64,000 nucleotides of DNA from Allomeiothermus sp035760705 (GCA_035760705.1 DASTSL010000035.1:1-64000), one strand, 5' to 3'; counted from the stretch's first letter, positions 47,831-56,834 are shown. The notes: generated by a model from the letters alone, not told the origin. Translations and numbers: made by a program.

Positions 47831-49573
47831 CTACTCCGTGGGCTTGACCGCGATGCCCAATTCGTTGAGCTGGGCCGGACTAACCCGGCTGGGAGCCCCG
47901 GTGAGGGTTTCGCGGCCCTCCTTGTTCTTGGGGAAGGCGATCACCTCGCGGATGGAGTCCTCCCCGGCTAGGTTGGCGATGAAGCGGTCCAGGCCCCAGG
48001 CGATCCCGCCGTGGGGGGGCGCCCCATAGGAGAGGGCCTCGAGCAGGAAGCCGAACTTCTCCTGGGCCTCCTCGGGGCCGATCCCCAAGAGGGCGAACAT
48101 CCGCTCTTGCAGGTCGCGGCGGTGGATGCGAATCGAGCCACCCCCGGCCTCGCTGCCGTTGAACACGAAGTCGTAGGCCAGGGCACGCACCTTGCCGGGG
48201 TCGCTTTCCAGGAGGGGCAAATCGTCCAGGTTGGGGCTGGTGAAGGGGTGGTGCATGTAGGTCCAGCGCCCGTTCTCCTCGTCCCACTCCAAGAGGGGAA
48301 AGTCCACCACCCACAAAAAGCGGTACCCCGGCTGGATCAGGCCCAGTCGCTTGCCCAGCTCGAGCCGCACCGCCCCCAGGCTCTCCACCGTCTTGCGCCA
48401 GGGCCCGGCCACGAAGAGCAGGGTCTGACCTTCTGCCACCCGGACCTGCTCGAGCAGGTCCGCCGGGATGAACTTCGCGATTCCCCCGCTCAGGACTCCG
48501 TGCTCGAGCTTAGCCCAGGCCAGCCCGGCGGCCCCCTTGGACTTGGCGACCGCCTCCAGCTCTTCGATCTCGCGGCGCGAAAGCGAGGCCGGAGCCACCA
48601 GGCACTTCACCGTCTCGGCGCTCGCGAAAGCGCGGAACTCTCCGCCCGCAAACAGTGCGGTCACGTCGCTGAACTCGAGGCCGAAGCGCAGATCGGGCTT
48701 ATCCGAGCCATAGGTGTTCATCACCTGCTGATAGGTAAGGCGGGGGAAGGGGAGGGGGAGTTCGACGCCCAGCGTCTCCTTCACCACGTAGGCGGCCAGC
48801 CGCTCGTTGAGTTCGATGATGTCCTCCTGGCTCACGAAGGACATCTCCATATCGAGCTGGGTGAAGTCCGGCTGGCGGTCGGCCCGCAGGTCCTCGTCGC
48901 GGAAGCAGCGGGCGATCTGGAAGTAGCGGTCGTAGCCCGCCACCATCAGCATCTGTTTGAACAGCTGCGGTGACTGGGGCAGGGCGTAGAAGTGGCCCGG
49001 CTCGAGCCGCGAGGGCACCAAAAAGTCGCGGGCCCCCTCCGGCGTGCTGCGGGTCAGGTAAGGGGTCTCCACGCTGATGAAGCCCTCCCGGTCGAGGAAG
49101 CGGTAGATGGCCGCGATCACCTGGTGGCGCAGCCGCAGGTTCGCCTGCAGGCGCCTGCGCCGCAGATCTACCACCCGGTTCTTGAGCCGGACCTCCTCGC
49201 TCACCGTCTGGTCTTCCTCCCCGCGCCAGCCCGCGTCCACCTGGAAGGGGAGGGTGCGGGCTTCGGAGAGGACTTCCAAGACGGCGGCCACTACCTCGAC
49301 CTTGCCGGACTCGAGCTTGGGGTTGACCTGTTCGGCGGGCCGCTCGCGGACACTGCCCACCACCCGCACCACCCACTCGCTTCGCACCCGGTCGGCCTCG
49401 GCGAAGGCCGGGCTATCCGGATTCACCACCACCTGGACCAAGCCCTCACGGTCACGCAAGTCGATAAAGATCAGCCCGCCGAGGTCGCGGCGGCGGTTGA
49501 CCCAGCCCTCCAGGGTCACGGTTTGACCCACCAGTTGCTCGTTGACCTTGCCACAGTAGTGCGTACGGCGCAT
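47831..49573 (-). CDS. aspS: Aspartyl-tRNA synthetase (bacterial type)
   Basis: A 580-residue class IIb synthetase with the bacterial insertion (GAD) domain. MRRTHYCGKVNEQLVGQTVTLEGWVNRRRDLGGLIFIDLRD is the OB anticodon-binding domain; RCFRDEDLRADRQPDFTQLDMEMSF is motif 2, the GAD domain spans residues about 290-420, and GGIAWGLDRFIANL is motif 3. TAGACT seven bases before ATG 49573 marks a leaderless start; the frame stays open upstream through a TTCACGA element but is not coding there. The length fits the bacterial rather than the archaeal AspRS type. Confidence 0.95.
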   Translation of the reverse strand: MRRTHYCGKVNEQLVGQTVTLEGWVNRRRDLGGLIFIDLRDREGLVQVVVNPDSPAFAEADRVRSEWVVRVVGSVRERPAEQVNPKLESGKVEVVAAVLEVLSEARTLPFQVDAGWRGEEDQTVSEEVRLKNRVVDLRRRRLQANLRLRHQVIAAIYRFLDREGFISVETPYLTRSTPEGARDFLVPSRLEPGHFYALPQSPQLFKQMLMVAGYDRYFQIARCFRDEDLRADRQPDFTQLDMEMSFVSQEDIIELNERLAAYVVKETLGVELPLPFPRLTYQQVMNTYGSDKPDLRFGLEFSDVTALFAGGEFRAFASAETVKCLVAPASLSRREIEELEAVAKSKGAAGLAWAKLEHGVLSGGIAKFIPADLLEQVRVAEGQTLLFVAGPWRKTVESLGAVRLELGKRLGLIQPGYRFLWVVDFPLLEWDEENGRWTYMHHPFTSPNLDDLPLLESDPGKVRALAYDFVFNGSEAGGGSIRIHRRDLQERMFALLGIGPEEAQEKFGFLLEALSYGAPPHGGIAWGLDRFIANLAGEDSIREVIAFPKNKEGRETLTGAPSRVSPAQLNELGIAVKPTE

Positions 49574-49642
49574 GAGGTCTAGTCTAAGCCTCGCCTGGGA
49601 AAGCTCAAGGGTGGAAGGAGAGGTGGTGATATAGATATTTTC

Positions 49643-49680
49643 TTCACGAGTATGATTTATCGTGAATCTATTCACTTATA
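49643..49680 (+). repeat. TTCACGA/TCGTGAA dispersed element, copy 5
   Basis: TTCACGA (49643-49649), 10 bases, TCGTGAA (49660-49666), then TATTCACTTATA. Located between the divergent aspS and smpB genes. Confidence 0.85.
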
Positions 49681-49760
49681 CGCTGCCTCAGCCCAGCGTG
49701 CCCTTGCCTTACAATGGGCGATGTCGGGCCGAAAACAGGCCTGCATTGGGATCAACCGAC

Positions 49761-50192
49761 ATGGCTTCGATGGAAAACCGCCGGGCGCGGCACGATTACG
49801 AGATCCTCGAGACCTACGAGGCTGGTTTGCGGTTGCAGGGCACCGAGGTCAAGTCCCTGCGGGCTGGGCAGGTGGACTTCACCGGCAGCTTCGCTCGGTT
49901 CGAGGGGGGGGAACTCTTCTTAGAGAACCTCTACATCGCCCCCTACGAGAAGGGCTCCTACACCAACCACGACCCACGGCGGCTGCGCAAGCTGCTCTTG
50001 CACCGGCACGAGCTCGACAAGCTGCGCTCGAGGGTCGAGCAGAAGGGGCTCACCCTGGTCCCCCTCAAGATCTATTTCAACGATCGGGGCTACGCCAAGC
50101 TCTTGCTGGGGCTGGGCCGGGGTAAGCGGGCTTATCAGAAGAAGGCCGACGACAAAAAGCAAGCCGTGCAGCGGGCCCTAGAAGACTGGTAA
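49761..50192 (+). CDS. smpB: tmRNA-binding protein SmpB
   Basis: A 143-residue OB-fold protein that delivers tmRNA to stalled ribosomes. ENRRARHDYEILETYEAGLRLQGTEVKSLRAG is close to the Thermus protein, NLYIAPYEKGSYTNHDPRRLRKLLLH follows, and the basic C-terminal tail (GRGKRAYQKKADDKK) enters the decoding centre. The start MASMENRR at 49761 parallels the Thermus N-terminus. A TACAAT box at 49710 suggests a leader of about 45 bases. Confidence 0.95.
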   Translation: MASMENRRARHDYEILETYEAGLRLQGTEVKSLRAGQVDFTGSFARFEGGELFLENLYIAPYEKGSYTNHDPRRLRKLLLHRHELDKLRSRVEQKGLTLVPLKIYFNDRGYAKLLLGLGRGKRAYQKKADDKKQAVQRALEDW

Positions 50193-50211
50193 GGGCCTGA
50201 GGAAACCCGCT

Positions 50212-50242
50212 TTGACAACCTCACGCAAAACTGGCGTAGGAT
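50212..50242 (+). promoter_or_regulatory. Promoter of the amidase gene
   Basis: TTGACA (50212-50217), 19 bp, TAGGAT (50237-50242), eight bases before ATG 50251: a leaderless arrangement in which the first in-frame TTG of the open frame is actually the -35 box. Confidence 0.6.
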
Positions 50243-50250
50243 ACCGGGCG

Positions 50251-51591
50251 ATGCAGATGCGTATTCCCAGATGGGGCCTGACGGGAGTGCTGCTCAGCCT
50301 GGCCATCGGGCTGGCCCAGACCCCCGCGCCAAAACCCACCCCAGAGCCCGCGCCGCCGCTGCAAACCCGCCCGGCGGTGCTGGGCAGCCTCGAGAGCTAC
50401 GTGGCTTACCCCGCGGCTGCAGGCGTGCCCTATGCCTCCGCCCCCCAGCTCGCCAAGGCCCTGGGGCTGGGCTATCTGGGGGGTGGGGGGCGCATCAGCT
50501 TGAGCGCCGGCAGCCGGGTGGCGAGCTTTATCGTCTACTCCAGCGAAGCCCAGGCGGTGGGCAGCGGGGGGGCCTGGCAACGCTCGGGAGGCATCTGGGT
50601 TCCGTTGCCCCGCCTGGCCCGCACCCTCGATTTGTTTTACGAGGTCCGGGGCCGCGAGGTGGCAGTGGGGCTCAAACCGGCCCGGCTTCTGGGCGCGGTG
50701 GTGACCCAGTCCGAGGGGGTCGAGCGGATTACCCTACGGCTCGACCGGGACGTGTCGGCCCGGCTCCTGGGTGACGACCGGGTGGGTCTGGTGGGCGTGA
50801 CCGGTGGGGAGGCGGAAGGGGTGACGATCAACTCGGTGGCCTACGGCCTCGAGGTCGGCCTCCCCGGCAGCGGCCCGGCGCGGCTTTACTTCCTGCCTCG
50901 CCAGGTGGTGGTGGAACGGGGCAGCCCCAAGGGCTCGCGGATTCCCCTGGTGGTGATCGACCCCGGTCACGGTGGCGCGGACCCGGGGATCATCCAGTCG
51001 GGGATTCGCGAGAAGGACCTGGCCCTCAACCTGGCCCAGGCCCTGCGCACCTTGTTGGCCCCCAGCGGGATCCGGGTGAGCCTGACCCGGCAGGGCGACC
51101 AGACGCTCTCGCTACAAGACCGGGCCAATGCCGGGGCCTTCGCCCAAGTGCTGCTGAGCCTGCACGTGGCCCCCGGCGACCGAGTGAACCTCTACACCAA
51201 CCCCAGCCAGGGGAAGCTGCTGTTCATCAGCAAGGGCCGCCAGCTCCTCCCTAACACCCCCGAGCCGCGCAAGGACTTGCTGGCCGGCTATGTCTCGCCG
51301 GAGGGCTCGAGCGCTGATTTCGTGAAACTGCTGAGCGAGGAGATCGCCGGGGTGGGGGTGGTGAGCGCCCAGGGCGAGGGGGACTATTTGGCACTCTCGC
51401 AAAATGGCGGGGCCGCGGTGCTGGCCGAGTTCGGCTTCGAAAGCGTCTCCACCCCCCAGGGCCGGCAACAACTGGCCCAGGCGATGGCGAGCGCGATCCT
51501 CAAATACCTGGGCCTCTCCCAGCCGACCCCCACCCAGCCCGGGACCAACCCCCCGCCCAGCCTCCAACCCAAACCGGGAGGTAACCCGTGA
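50251..51591 (+). CDS. N-acetylmuramoyl-L-alanine amidase (Amidase_3)
   Basis: A 446-residue exported enzyme: signal peptide MQMRIPRWGLTGVLLSLAIGLAQ, a Pro/Ala linker, an N-terminal domain of copper-amine-oxidase-like or AMIN-like beta structure (residues about 45-225), and a C-terminal Amidase_3 domain with VVIDPGHGGADPG (zinc His), IREKDLALN (zinc Glu), LLSLHVAP (zinc His) and AVLAEFGFESV (catalytic Glu). It cleaves the peptide from murein glycan. It is coupled to the GerMN gene by GTGA overlap. Confidence 0.87.
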   Translation: MQMRIPRWGLTGVLLSLAIGLAQTPAPKPTPEPAPPLQTRPAVLGSLESYVAYPAAAGVPYASAPQLAKALGLGYLGGGGRISLSAGSRVASFIVYSSEAQAVGSGGAWQRSGGIWVPLPRLARTLDLFYEVRGREVAVGLKPARLLGAVVTQSEGVERITLRLDRDVSARLLGDDRVGLVGVTGGEAEGVTINSVAYGLEVGLPGSGPARLYFLPRQVVVERGSPKGSRIPLVVIDPGHGGADPGIIQSGIREKDLALNLAQALRTLLAPSGIRVSLTRQGDQTLSLQDRANAGAFAQVLLSLHVAPGDRVNLYTNPSQGKLLFISKGRQLLPNTPEPRKDLLAGYVSPEGSSADFVKLLSEEIAGVGVVSAQGEGDYLALSQNGGAAVLAEFGFESVSTPQGRQQLAQAMASAILKYLGLSQPTPTQPGTNPPPSLQPKPGGNP

Positions 51592-52127
51592 TCCGCCGCA
51601 TGTTGAGCTTTTGGAACCTGCTGGGGGTCTTGGTGTTGGCGGTGGGCCTGTGGGCTTTCTGGGCTAGTGGCAACACTACCGTGAGCAACGCGGTGAACCT
51701 CCCCAGCGAGGACCAAAAAGCCAAACCCGGCCCCAAGGCCCTGCGCCTGTACTTCTCCGATCCCAGCGAGGAAAAATTCATCGTCGAAACCCGCACGGTA
51801 GAGATGGGGGCCGACGATGAACCGCACAACCGGGCCCTAGCCGAGCTGCTCAAGGGGCCGCAGGTCCAGGGGGCGAACCCGGTGGTCTCGCCGGGTTTGC
51901 CGGTTCCCACTGTCTTTCTGCGGAATAGCCTGGCCTACGTTGACCTCCCGGCGGCCTATGGCCGATTAGGGCTGGGCACTACCGGCGAGGTGATGCTGGT
52001 GTACGGCATGGCCTACACCCTACTCGACTTCCCCGACGTGCAGGGGGTGCGCTTTTTGCTCGACGGCAAGGAGGTGGACTCGCTGGGGCATCTGTCGCTC
52101 CTCGAGCCCATCCGCAGGCCGCAGTAA
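51588..52127 (+). CDS. GerMN-domain envelope protein
   Basis: A 179-residue protein. An N-terminal anchor (LSFWNLLGVLVLAVGLWAFWASG) precedes an extracytoplasmic GerMN domain: ALRLYFSDPSEEKFIVETRTV, LAELLKGP and GEVMLVYGMAYTLLDFPDVQGVRFLLDGKEV are typical. GerMN domains often accompany cell-wall amidases and are thought to bind or position them. The GTG overlaps the amidase TGA, which strongly suggests a joint function. Confidence 0.83.
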   Translation: MIRRMLSFWNLLGVLVLAVGLWAFWASGNTTVSNAVNLPSEDQKAKPGPKALRLYFSDPSEEKFIVETRTVEMGADDEPHNRALAELLKGPQVQGANPVVSPGLPVPTVFLRNSLAYVDLPAAYGRLGLGTTGEVMLVYGMAYTLLDFPDVQGVRFLLDGKEVDSLGHLSLLEPIRRPQ

Positions 52128-52190
52128 ACAGGGTTTAGTCAGGAGGAGCGCGGCTGGGACGAGGTAGACCCGGCCCATATCGCCCGCCAA

Positions 52191-52328
52191 ATGGGGATTG
52201 GCCTGGGATCATCGGTCAGGGAAAAATCGGTGAGGGAAAAAATGCAGGCCAACGAAACTCGTTTTCCGCTCGAGCAGGCCCGCCAGGCCATCGAACGTTA
52301 CCGGAAGAAAAACGCTGCAGCAGGCTAA
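52191..52328 (+). pseudogene. Probable gene remnant or tiny gene between GerMN and smc genes
   Basis: An open frame continues in phase from just after the GerMN stop (about 52147) to TAA 52328: QEERGWDEVDPAHIARQMGIG, then SSVREKSVREKMQANETRF and PLEQARQAIERYRKKNAAAG. It has helical, charged, protein-like composition but only weak internal starts (ATG 52191, ATG 52242). A 15-bp near-perfect tandem repeat (TCGGTCAGGGAAAAA / TCGGTGAGGGAAAAA) creates the doubled VREKS. It may be the 3' remnant of a lost gene. Confidence 0.35.
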
Positions 52329-52447
52329 AGCCAGCAAACCTTGGCTGCCGGTGTAGAATCCACTGGGCTGTCGCCAACTACGCCGCGACAGTATGTGGGC
52401 CAGAACTTCACCCGATAACGGACAGGTTTTGGCGTAGGACCTACGAC
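52329..52447. other. smc upstream region with 7-bp inverted repeat
   Basis: It contains a TAGAAT -10-like box near 52353 and the inverted repeat CTGTCGC-N10-GCGACAG (52368-52391). GTAGGACCTAC lies directly before the smc ATG. It probably carries the smc promoter. Confidence 0.4.
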
Positions 52448-55400
52448 ATGAAGATTGACCGCCTCATCCTGCAAGGGTTCAAATCGTTCGGCGAACGCAC
52501 GGTGCTCGAGTTCGGCCCCGGGGTGACCGGGATCGTGGGTCCTAACGGATCGGGCAAGAGCAACATCCTGGAGGGCTTGCGCTGGGTGGTGGGGGCTCGG
52601 GCCCGCGAGTTGCGCGGCGAGGAGGCCCAGTCGCTTTTATTCCACGGCTCGGATGCTCGGGTGCCGATGCCCTTCGCCGAGGTGGTGCTCGAGCTTTCCC
52701 GCGGCTCCGAGCGGCTCACCGTGAGCCGCCGCTTAGACCGCGACGGGGAGGCTGAGGTGCGGCTGGGGCACAAGGCCTCCACCCTGCGGGCGGTGGAGCG
52801 GGCCCTGGCCGGGGCCGGGCTGGGGCGGAACGGCTACGCGGTGATCGGGCAGGGCGAGATCGGGACCATCCTCCAGGCCGGACCGGAGGTGCTCCTGGGC
52901 TACCTCGAGGAGGCCGCCGGGCTCAAAGCGGTGACCCTCGCCGCCAAGACCGCCCACGACCGGCTCGAGTCGGCGGCCCAGGAGATGCAGACCCTCCAGG
53001 CCGAGCAGGCTCGCTTGCAGGAGGCGTTGCTGGAAAAATCCGCCCAGGCCGTGGCTGCCCGCCAAGCCCGAGCCCTGAGCGCGCAAATCCTCCTACTGCG
53101 GCACGCGCTGATCCGGGCCAGGGCCGAGGAAGCCCGCGCTGAAGCCCGCAAGGCCGTGGAGCAGATCACCGCGCTCGAGGTCGAGCGACAGGAACTCTCA
53201 GAGCGCCTGGCGCAGTTGCAGAACCAGAAAACCCAGGCTCAAGCCGCCCTCGAGACCCTCCAGGCGGCCCACGCCGAGGCCCTGCGCCAAGCCGAGGGCC
53301 TGGCCGGGCAGCGGAGGCTCTTGCAGCAGGAGCGCAACCACCAGGCCGACCTCTCCGGGCGGCTCGAGCGGGAAAAAGCCCAGCTCGAGGCCGAGATTGC
53401 CCGGCTCACTGCCCTGCAACCTCCGGTAGCGCCTCAAGCTTCCGAGGAGGCACTCAAGGAACGCCTGGCAGGGGCCAACCGGCTGCAATCCATCGAGATC
53501 GAGCTGCAAGAGGCCCAAGCCCAACTGCGCTCGGCCCAGACCCGCTACGAGACCTACCTCAAGGCCCAGGCCGCCTACGAGGCCCAACAGCAGACTTTCC
53601 TTCAGGCCCAGGCCGAGCGGGCTCGGCTCGAGGCGGAGCGCTCGCAGCTTTCCCAGGCCCTGGCCGCAGCGAGCGAGCGCCGCCAGCAGGCCGAAGCGAG
53701 CGAGAAAACCCTGCGGGCCGAGCTGGACCGGCTGGTAGGGCAGGAAGGGAAGCTGACCGCCGAGGCGCGGGCCCTCAGGGCCGAGGTGGAGCGACTCGAG
53801 GCCTTCCTGCAATCCGGCTCCGACCTCACCGAGGGGCCGCGCCGGGTCAAAGAGGCCAGGCTCAAGGGCATCATCGGTGTGGTCGCGGACCTGCTCGACG
53901 TTCCCAAGGGGCTGGAACTCGCGGTCGAGGTGGCGCTGGCCGCTCGGCTCCAGTGGGTGCTCACCGAGGACGACCGCTCGGCCCAAGCAGCCATCGGGCT
54001 GCTCAAGCAAAAGGGCGGACGGGCCACCTTCTTGCCCCTGACCCTCCTGCGGCCCGCCGCCAGGCCCCGCCGCGACTGGAGCCAGGAAAAGGGGGTTCGC
54101 GGCCTGGCGCGGGAGCTGGTGGAGGTGCGCGGCTACCCACAGGTCGGGGCGACCCTATTTGGCGAGACGCTGATCCTGGAGTCGCTCGAGGCCGCCCTTT
54201 CCCTCGCCAAGCGTTACCCCGACACGCCGCGCATGGTCACCCTGGAGGGCGAACTCCTCGAGCCCAGCGGGGCCCTCACCGGCGGGAAGCTGCAAAAAGG
54301 CGGGCAGATGCTGGCCCTTCGGCGCCGGGTGCGTGAGGGGGCGGCGGAAGCCGAGCAGCTCGAGGCCGAGATCGCCCGGCTCGGGCGGCAGGCCCAGCGC
54401 TTCCGTGAGGACCTGAAAAAGCTCGACCTCCCCACGCTCCGCCAGCAGGAGCAGACCCTTCAGGCCGAACTGCGCTCGCTCACCGCGAACCTCGAGCGGC
54501 TGCCGAACACCTTGGCACCCAAAGCCCCCGAGCCGGTGGAACCGCCCGATCCCGCCGGGCTCGAGGCCCTCAGCCGCGAGCGCGAGGTGCTCCGTCAGGG
54601 TTTGCAGGAGGCCCGCGAACTCCAGATGGCCTGGCGACGCTACCGCGAGGACCTGGCCCGCTACCAGGAGGCCCAGGCCCGGCTCGCCGAGGTCGCCCAG
54701 CGGATCGGTGCCCTGGGAGCCGAGCGCCAGCAGATCGAAGCCCGCCGAGCCGAGATCGCCCGCCAGGAAACCGACCTGGCCGCCCGAGAAGTCGAGCTGG
54801 GGCTGGCTACGCTCGAGTCCCGCCTCCGCGAAGCCCGCCAGACCACCCGGGCCCTGGCCGACGAGGAATCCCGGCTGCTCTCGCGCACCAACGCGGTGCT
54901 GGCCGAACTCGAGCAGTCCCGCATCACTCAGGCCCGCCGCGAGGCCACCCTGGAAGCCCTCCAGACCGAGCAGTCCGAGCTTCCGCCGGTAGAGGGAGAA
55001 CTCCCTCAGGGCAGCTACCGTACCCTGGCCCGCCAGTTGGCCGAAGCCGAGGCCGCTCTCCAGGCCCTAGGCGCAGTCAACCACCTGGCCGAAGCCGAGC
55101 ATCGCTCCCTTGCCGAGCAGGCTGAAACGCTCCAGGCTGCTTTGCGTGAGGCCGAGGAGGTGATGGGCAAGCTCGAGGCCGAACTCAAAGCGGTCGAGCA
55201 CGAGTACCAGGGGAGGCTCGAGGTGGCTTACGGACGCTTCCGGCACAAGTTCACTGAGTACGCCGAGGCCCTGCTGGGCGCAGAAGCCCGATTGGAGCGC
55301 CATCACCACGGCCTACACCTGGTGCTGCGCCCAGCAGGGAAGCGCACCGTGGACCTCAACCTGCTCTCGATGGGCGAGCGCACCATGGGGGCCCTGGCCT

Positions 55401-55660
55401 TCCTTTTCGCCCTCTCGGAAGCCTCCGAAGAGGGGAGAGGGTTGCCGGTAGCCGTGCTGGACGAGGTGGACGCCCCGCTCGACGAGGCCAACATCCTCCG
55501 CTTTACCGGTTTCCTGCGGCGCTTCTCCAAGGAGACCCAGTTCATCCTCATCACCCACCAGAAGCGCACCATGGAAGCTTGTGATGCGCTCTACGGGGTG
55601 ACCAGCGAACAGGGTTTGAGCCGGGTGTACAGCATCAAGCGAGATGAGGCATTGGTTTAA
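52448..55660 (+). CDS. smc: Chromosome segregation protein SMC
   Basis: A 1070-residue condensin ATPase. Walker A GIVGPNGSGKSNILEGLRW at the N-terminus, two long coiled-coil arms (residues about 160-440 and 600-930), a hinge domain (about 450-590, with IIGVVADLLDVPKGLELAVEVAL), and a C-terminal head with the ABC signature and Walker B VAVLDEVDAPLDEANI. The signature reads LLSMGERTMGA where bacterial SMC usually has LLSGGE, so one Gly is replaced by Met. Length is slightly below the usual 1150-1190. No scpA or scpB is adjacent. Confidence 0.95.
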   Translation: MKIDRLILQGFKSFGERTVLEFGPGVTGIVGPNGSGKSNILEGLRWVVGARARELRGEEAQSLLFHGSDARVPMPFAEVVLELSRGSERLTVSRRLDRDGEAEVRLGHKASTLRAVERALAGAGLGRNGYAVIGQGEIGTILQAGPEVLLGYLEEAAGLKAVTLAAKTAHDRLESAAQEMQTLQAEQARLQEALLEKSAQAVAARQARALSAQILLLRHALIRARAEEARAEARKAVEQITALEVERQELSERLAQLQNQKTQAQAALETLQAAHAEALRQAEGLAGQRRLLQQERNHQADLSGRLEREKAQLEAEIARLTALQPPVAPQASEEALKERLAGANRLQSIEIELQEAQAQLRSAQTRYETYLKAQAAYEAQQQTFLQAQAERARLEAERSQLSQALAAASERRQQAEASEKTLRAELDRLVGQEGKLTAEARALRAEVERLEAFLQSGSDLTEGPRRVKEARLKGIIGVVADLLDVPKGLELAVEVALAARLQWVLTEDDRSAQAAIGLLKQKGGRATFLPLTLLRPAARPRRDWSQEKGVRGLARELVEVRGYPQVGATLFGETLILESLEAALSLAKRYPDTPRMVTLEGELLEPSGALTGGKLQKGGQMLALRRRVREGAAEAEQLEAEIARLGRQAQRFREDLKKLDLPTLRQQEQTLQAELRSLTANLERLPNTLAPKAPEPVEPPDPAGLEALSREREVLRQGLQEARELQMAWRRYREDLARYQEAQARLAEVAQRIGALGAERQQIEARRAEIARQETDLAAREVELGLATLESRLREARQTTRALADEESRLLSRTNAVLAELEQSRITQARREATLEALQTEQSELPPVEGELPQGSYRTLARQLAEAEAALQALGAVNHLAEAEHRSLAEQAETLQAALREAEEVMGKLEAELKAVEHEYQGRLEVAYGRFRHKFTEYAEALLGAEARLERHHHGLHLVLRPAGKRTVDLNLLSMGERTMGALAFLFALSEASEEGRGLPVAVLDEVDAPLDEANILRFTGFLRRFSKETQFILITHQKRTMEACDALYGVTSEQGLSRVYSIKRDEALV

Positions 55661-55729
55661 CCCCAGGTAGAGACTTTGCCGCTCTTGGCAAGTGCTCAGA
55701 GCATAGCTACGAGTTCCTAAACCGAGTCT

Positions 55730-56785
55730 CTATTCCCCCTCGAGTTTATCCACCACCTCGAATAGCCCCTCCAGGTCCATCTTGGCGTAGATGGCGCTGG
55801 TGTTGATGTTGCTGTGGCCCAAGAGCCGGGCGGTGGCGTGGAGGTCTCGAGACACCTGGTAAAACCTTGTCCCCGCGGTGTGGCGCAGCAGGTGAGCCCC
55901 CGAGTAGCGGGCCGGGAAGCCTAGGGCGCGGTAATGCCCGTTCAGGATCTCCCGCAGACCCCGCGCGGTCATGCCCCGCCCGTTGGCCTTGCGCCCGCCC
56001 AGGTTGATTAGGACCCGCTGTTCACCGGCGGCGGCGTAGGCCAACCGGGTCTTGAGCCAGTCCTCGAGTTCCGCCGCCAATGGCTTGCTCAAGGGAACAC
56101 TGCGAGATTTGCTGCCCTTGCCGCGCTTGACCTCGAGCAGCCGCTCGGCCAGGTGAATATCCTGCACCTGCAAGTGAACCACTTCACTTATGCGCAGTCC
56201 GGCTTCGGCCATCAACCGGGCGGCGATGCGGTCGCGCCGGTGGTGGGGTTCGCCGGTCTCGAGGTAGGCCAGCAACTTCTTGTACAACGCTGGCGGCAAC
56301 GCCGGGCGGCGCTCGTAGGCCGGGGTGGGGTCTCGCGGGGCGGCAACGCCGGTCGGGGGGGTCGCGGCGTCGGCCCACTCGAGCGCTTTGTAAAACGCCC
56401 GGACCCCGGCCAAATAGGTGGCGATGCTGCTGGGCTTGAGGCGTAGTTTCGCCGAGTGCAGCGAGGGGTGCGCGTGGCCGACCAAATGGCTGCCCACGGC
56501 CTGGAGGTTGGCGATATAGCGATCCAGGTCATCAGCGGTGGCCTTGAGGATCTGGACCTGGGGCGCGGGGGAATCCGGCGGCCAGGCCCAGGCCAGGAAG
56601 TCGCGCACCCCCAACCGGTAGGTCTCGAGCGTCTTGGGGCTCAGCGTGGCCCGCTTGCGCCCTTTGAGGATCAAGTAGGCCTCGAGTAGCTCGAGCAGGG
56701 CGGTTTCATCGCGCTCCTGGGCGGCCCGGATGGCCTCGAGGCGGCGCTTGCTGGGGTTCTGCCAGTTGGCGAGCGGGACGAGCAT
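55730..56785 (-). CDS. Xer-type tyrosine recombinase
   Basis: A 351-residue site-specific recombinase. An N-terminal SAM-like core-binding domain (residues about 30-150) precedes a catalytic domain with all active residues: Arg in EAGLRISEV, Lys in KRGKGSKSRSVP, HLLRHTAGTRF (His-x-x-Arg), LLGHSNINTS and the nucleophile Tyr in SAIYAKMD. It could be the chromosome-dimer resolvase, as the palindrome beside its start is laid out like a dif site. TATACT is six bases before the ATG, so the mRNA should be leaderless and the promoter would be covered by protein bound at the palindrome. No phage genes are nearby. Confidence 0.85.
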   Translation of the reverse strand: MLVPLANWQNPSKRRLEAIRAAQERDETALLELLEAYLILKGRKRATLSPKTLETYRLGVRDFLAWAWPPDSPAPQVQILKATADDLDRYIANLQAVGSHLVGHAHPSLHSAKLRLKPSSIATYLAGVRAFYKALEWADAATPPTGVAAPRDPTPAYERRPALPPALYKKLLAYLETGEPHHRRDRIAARLMAEAGLRISEVVHLQVQDIHLAERLLEVKRGKGSKSRSVPLSKPLAAELEDWLKTRLAYAAAGEQRVLINLGGRKANGRGMTARGLREILNGHYRALGFPARYSGAHLLRHTAGTRFYQVSRDLHATARLLGHSNINTSAIYAKMDLEGLFEVVDKLEGE

Positions 56786-56796
56786 GGAACGAGTAT

Positions 56797-56834
56797 ATCA
56801 AATTTCCCCTAATTTACCTTAGGGGAAATTTGAT
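56797..56834. promoter_or_regulatory. dif-like recombination site or operator beside the recombinase
   Basis: Perfect 16-bp arms ATCAAATTTCCCCTAA (56797-56812) and TTAGGGGAAATTTGAT (56819-56834) around the centre TTTACC. The inner 28 bp follow the dif plan: 11-bp arm ending TAA, 6-bp spacer, 11-bp arm starting TTA. It ends 11 bases before the recombinase start codon, on the upstream side. A simple operator remains possible. Confidence 0.6.

Noticed and set aside
49574..49675. N-terminal extension of AspRS
   Set aside because: The extra frame is encoded by a dispersed TTCACGA element; the -10 box seven bases before ATG 49573 and the standard N-terminus fix the start.
55730..56785. Integrase of a prophage or integrative element
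   Set aside because: No phage, conjugation or cargo genes nearby, no tRNA gene, and neighbours are core genes (smc, hisS).
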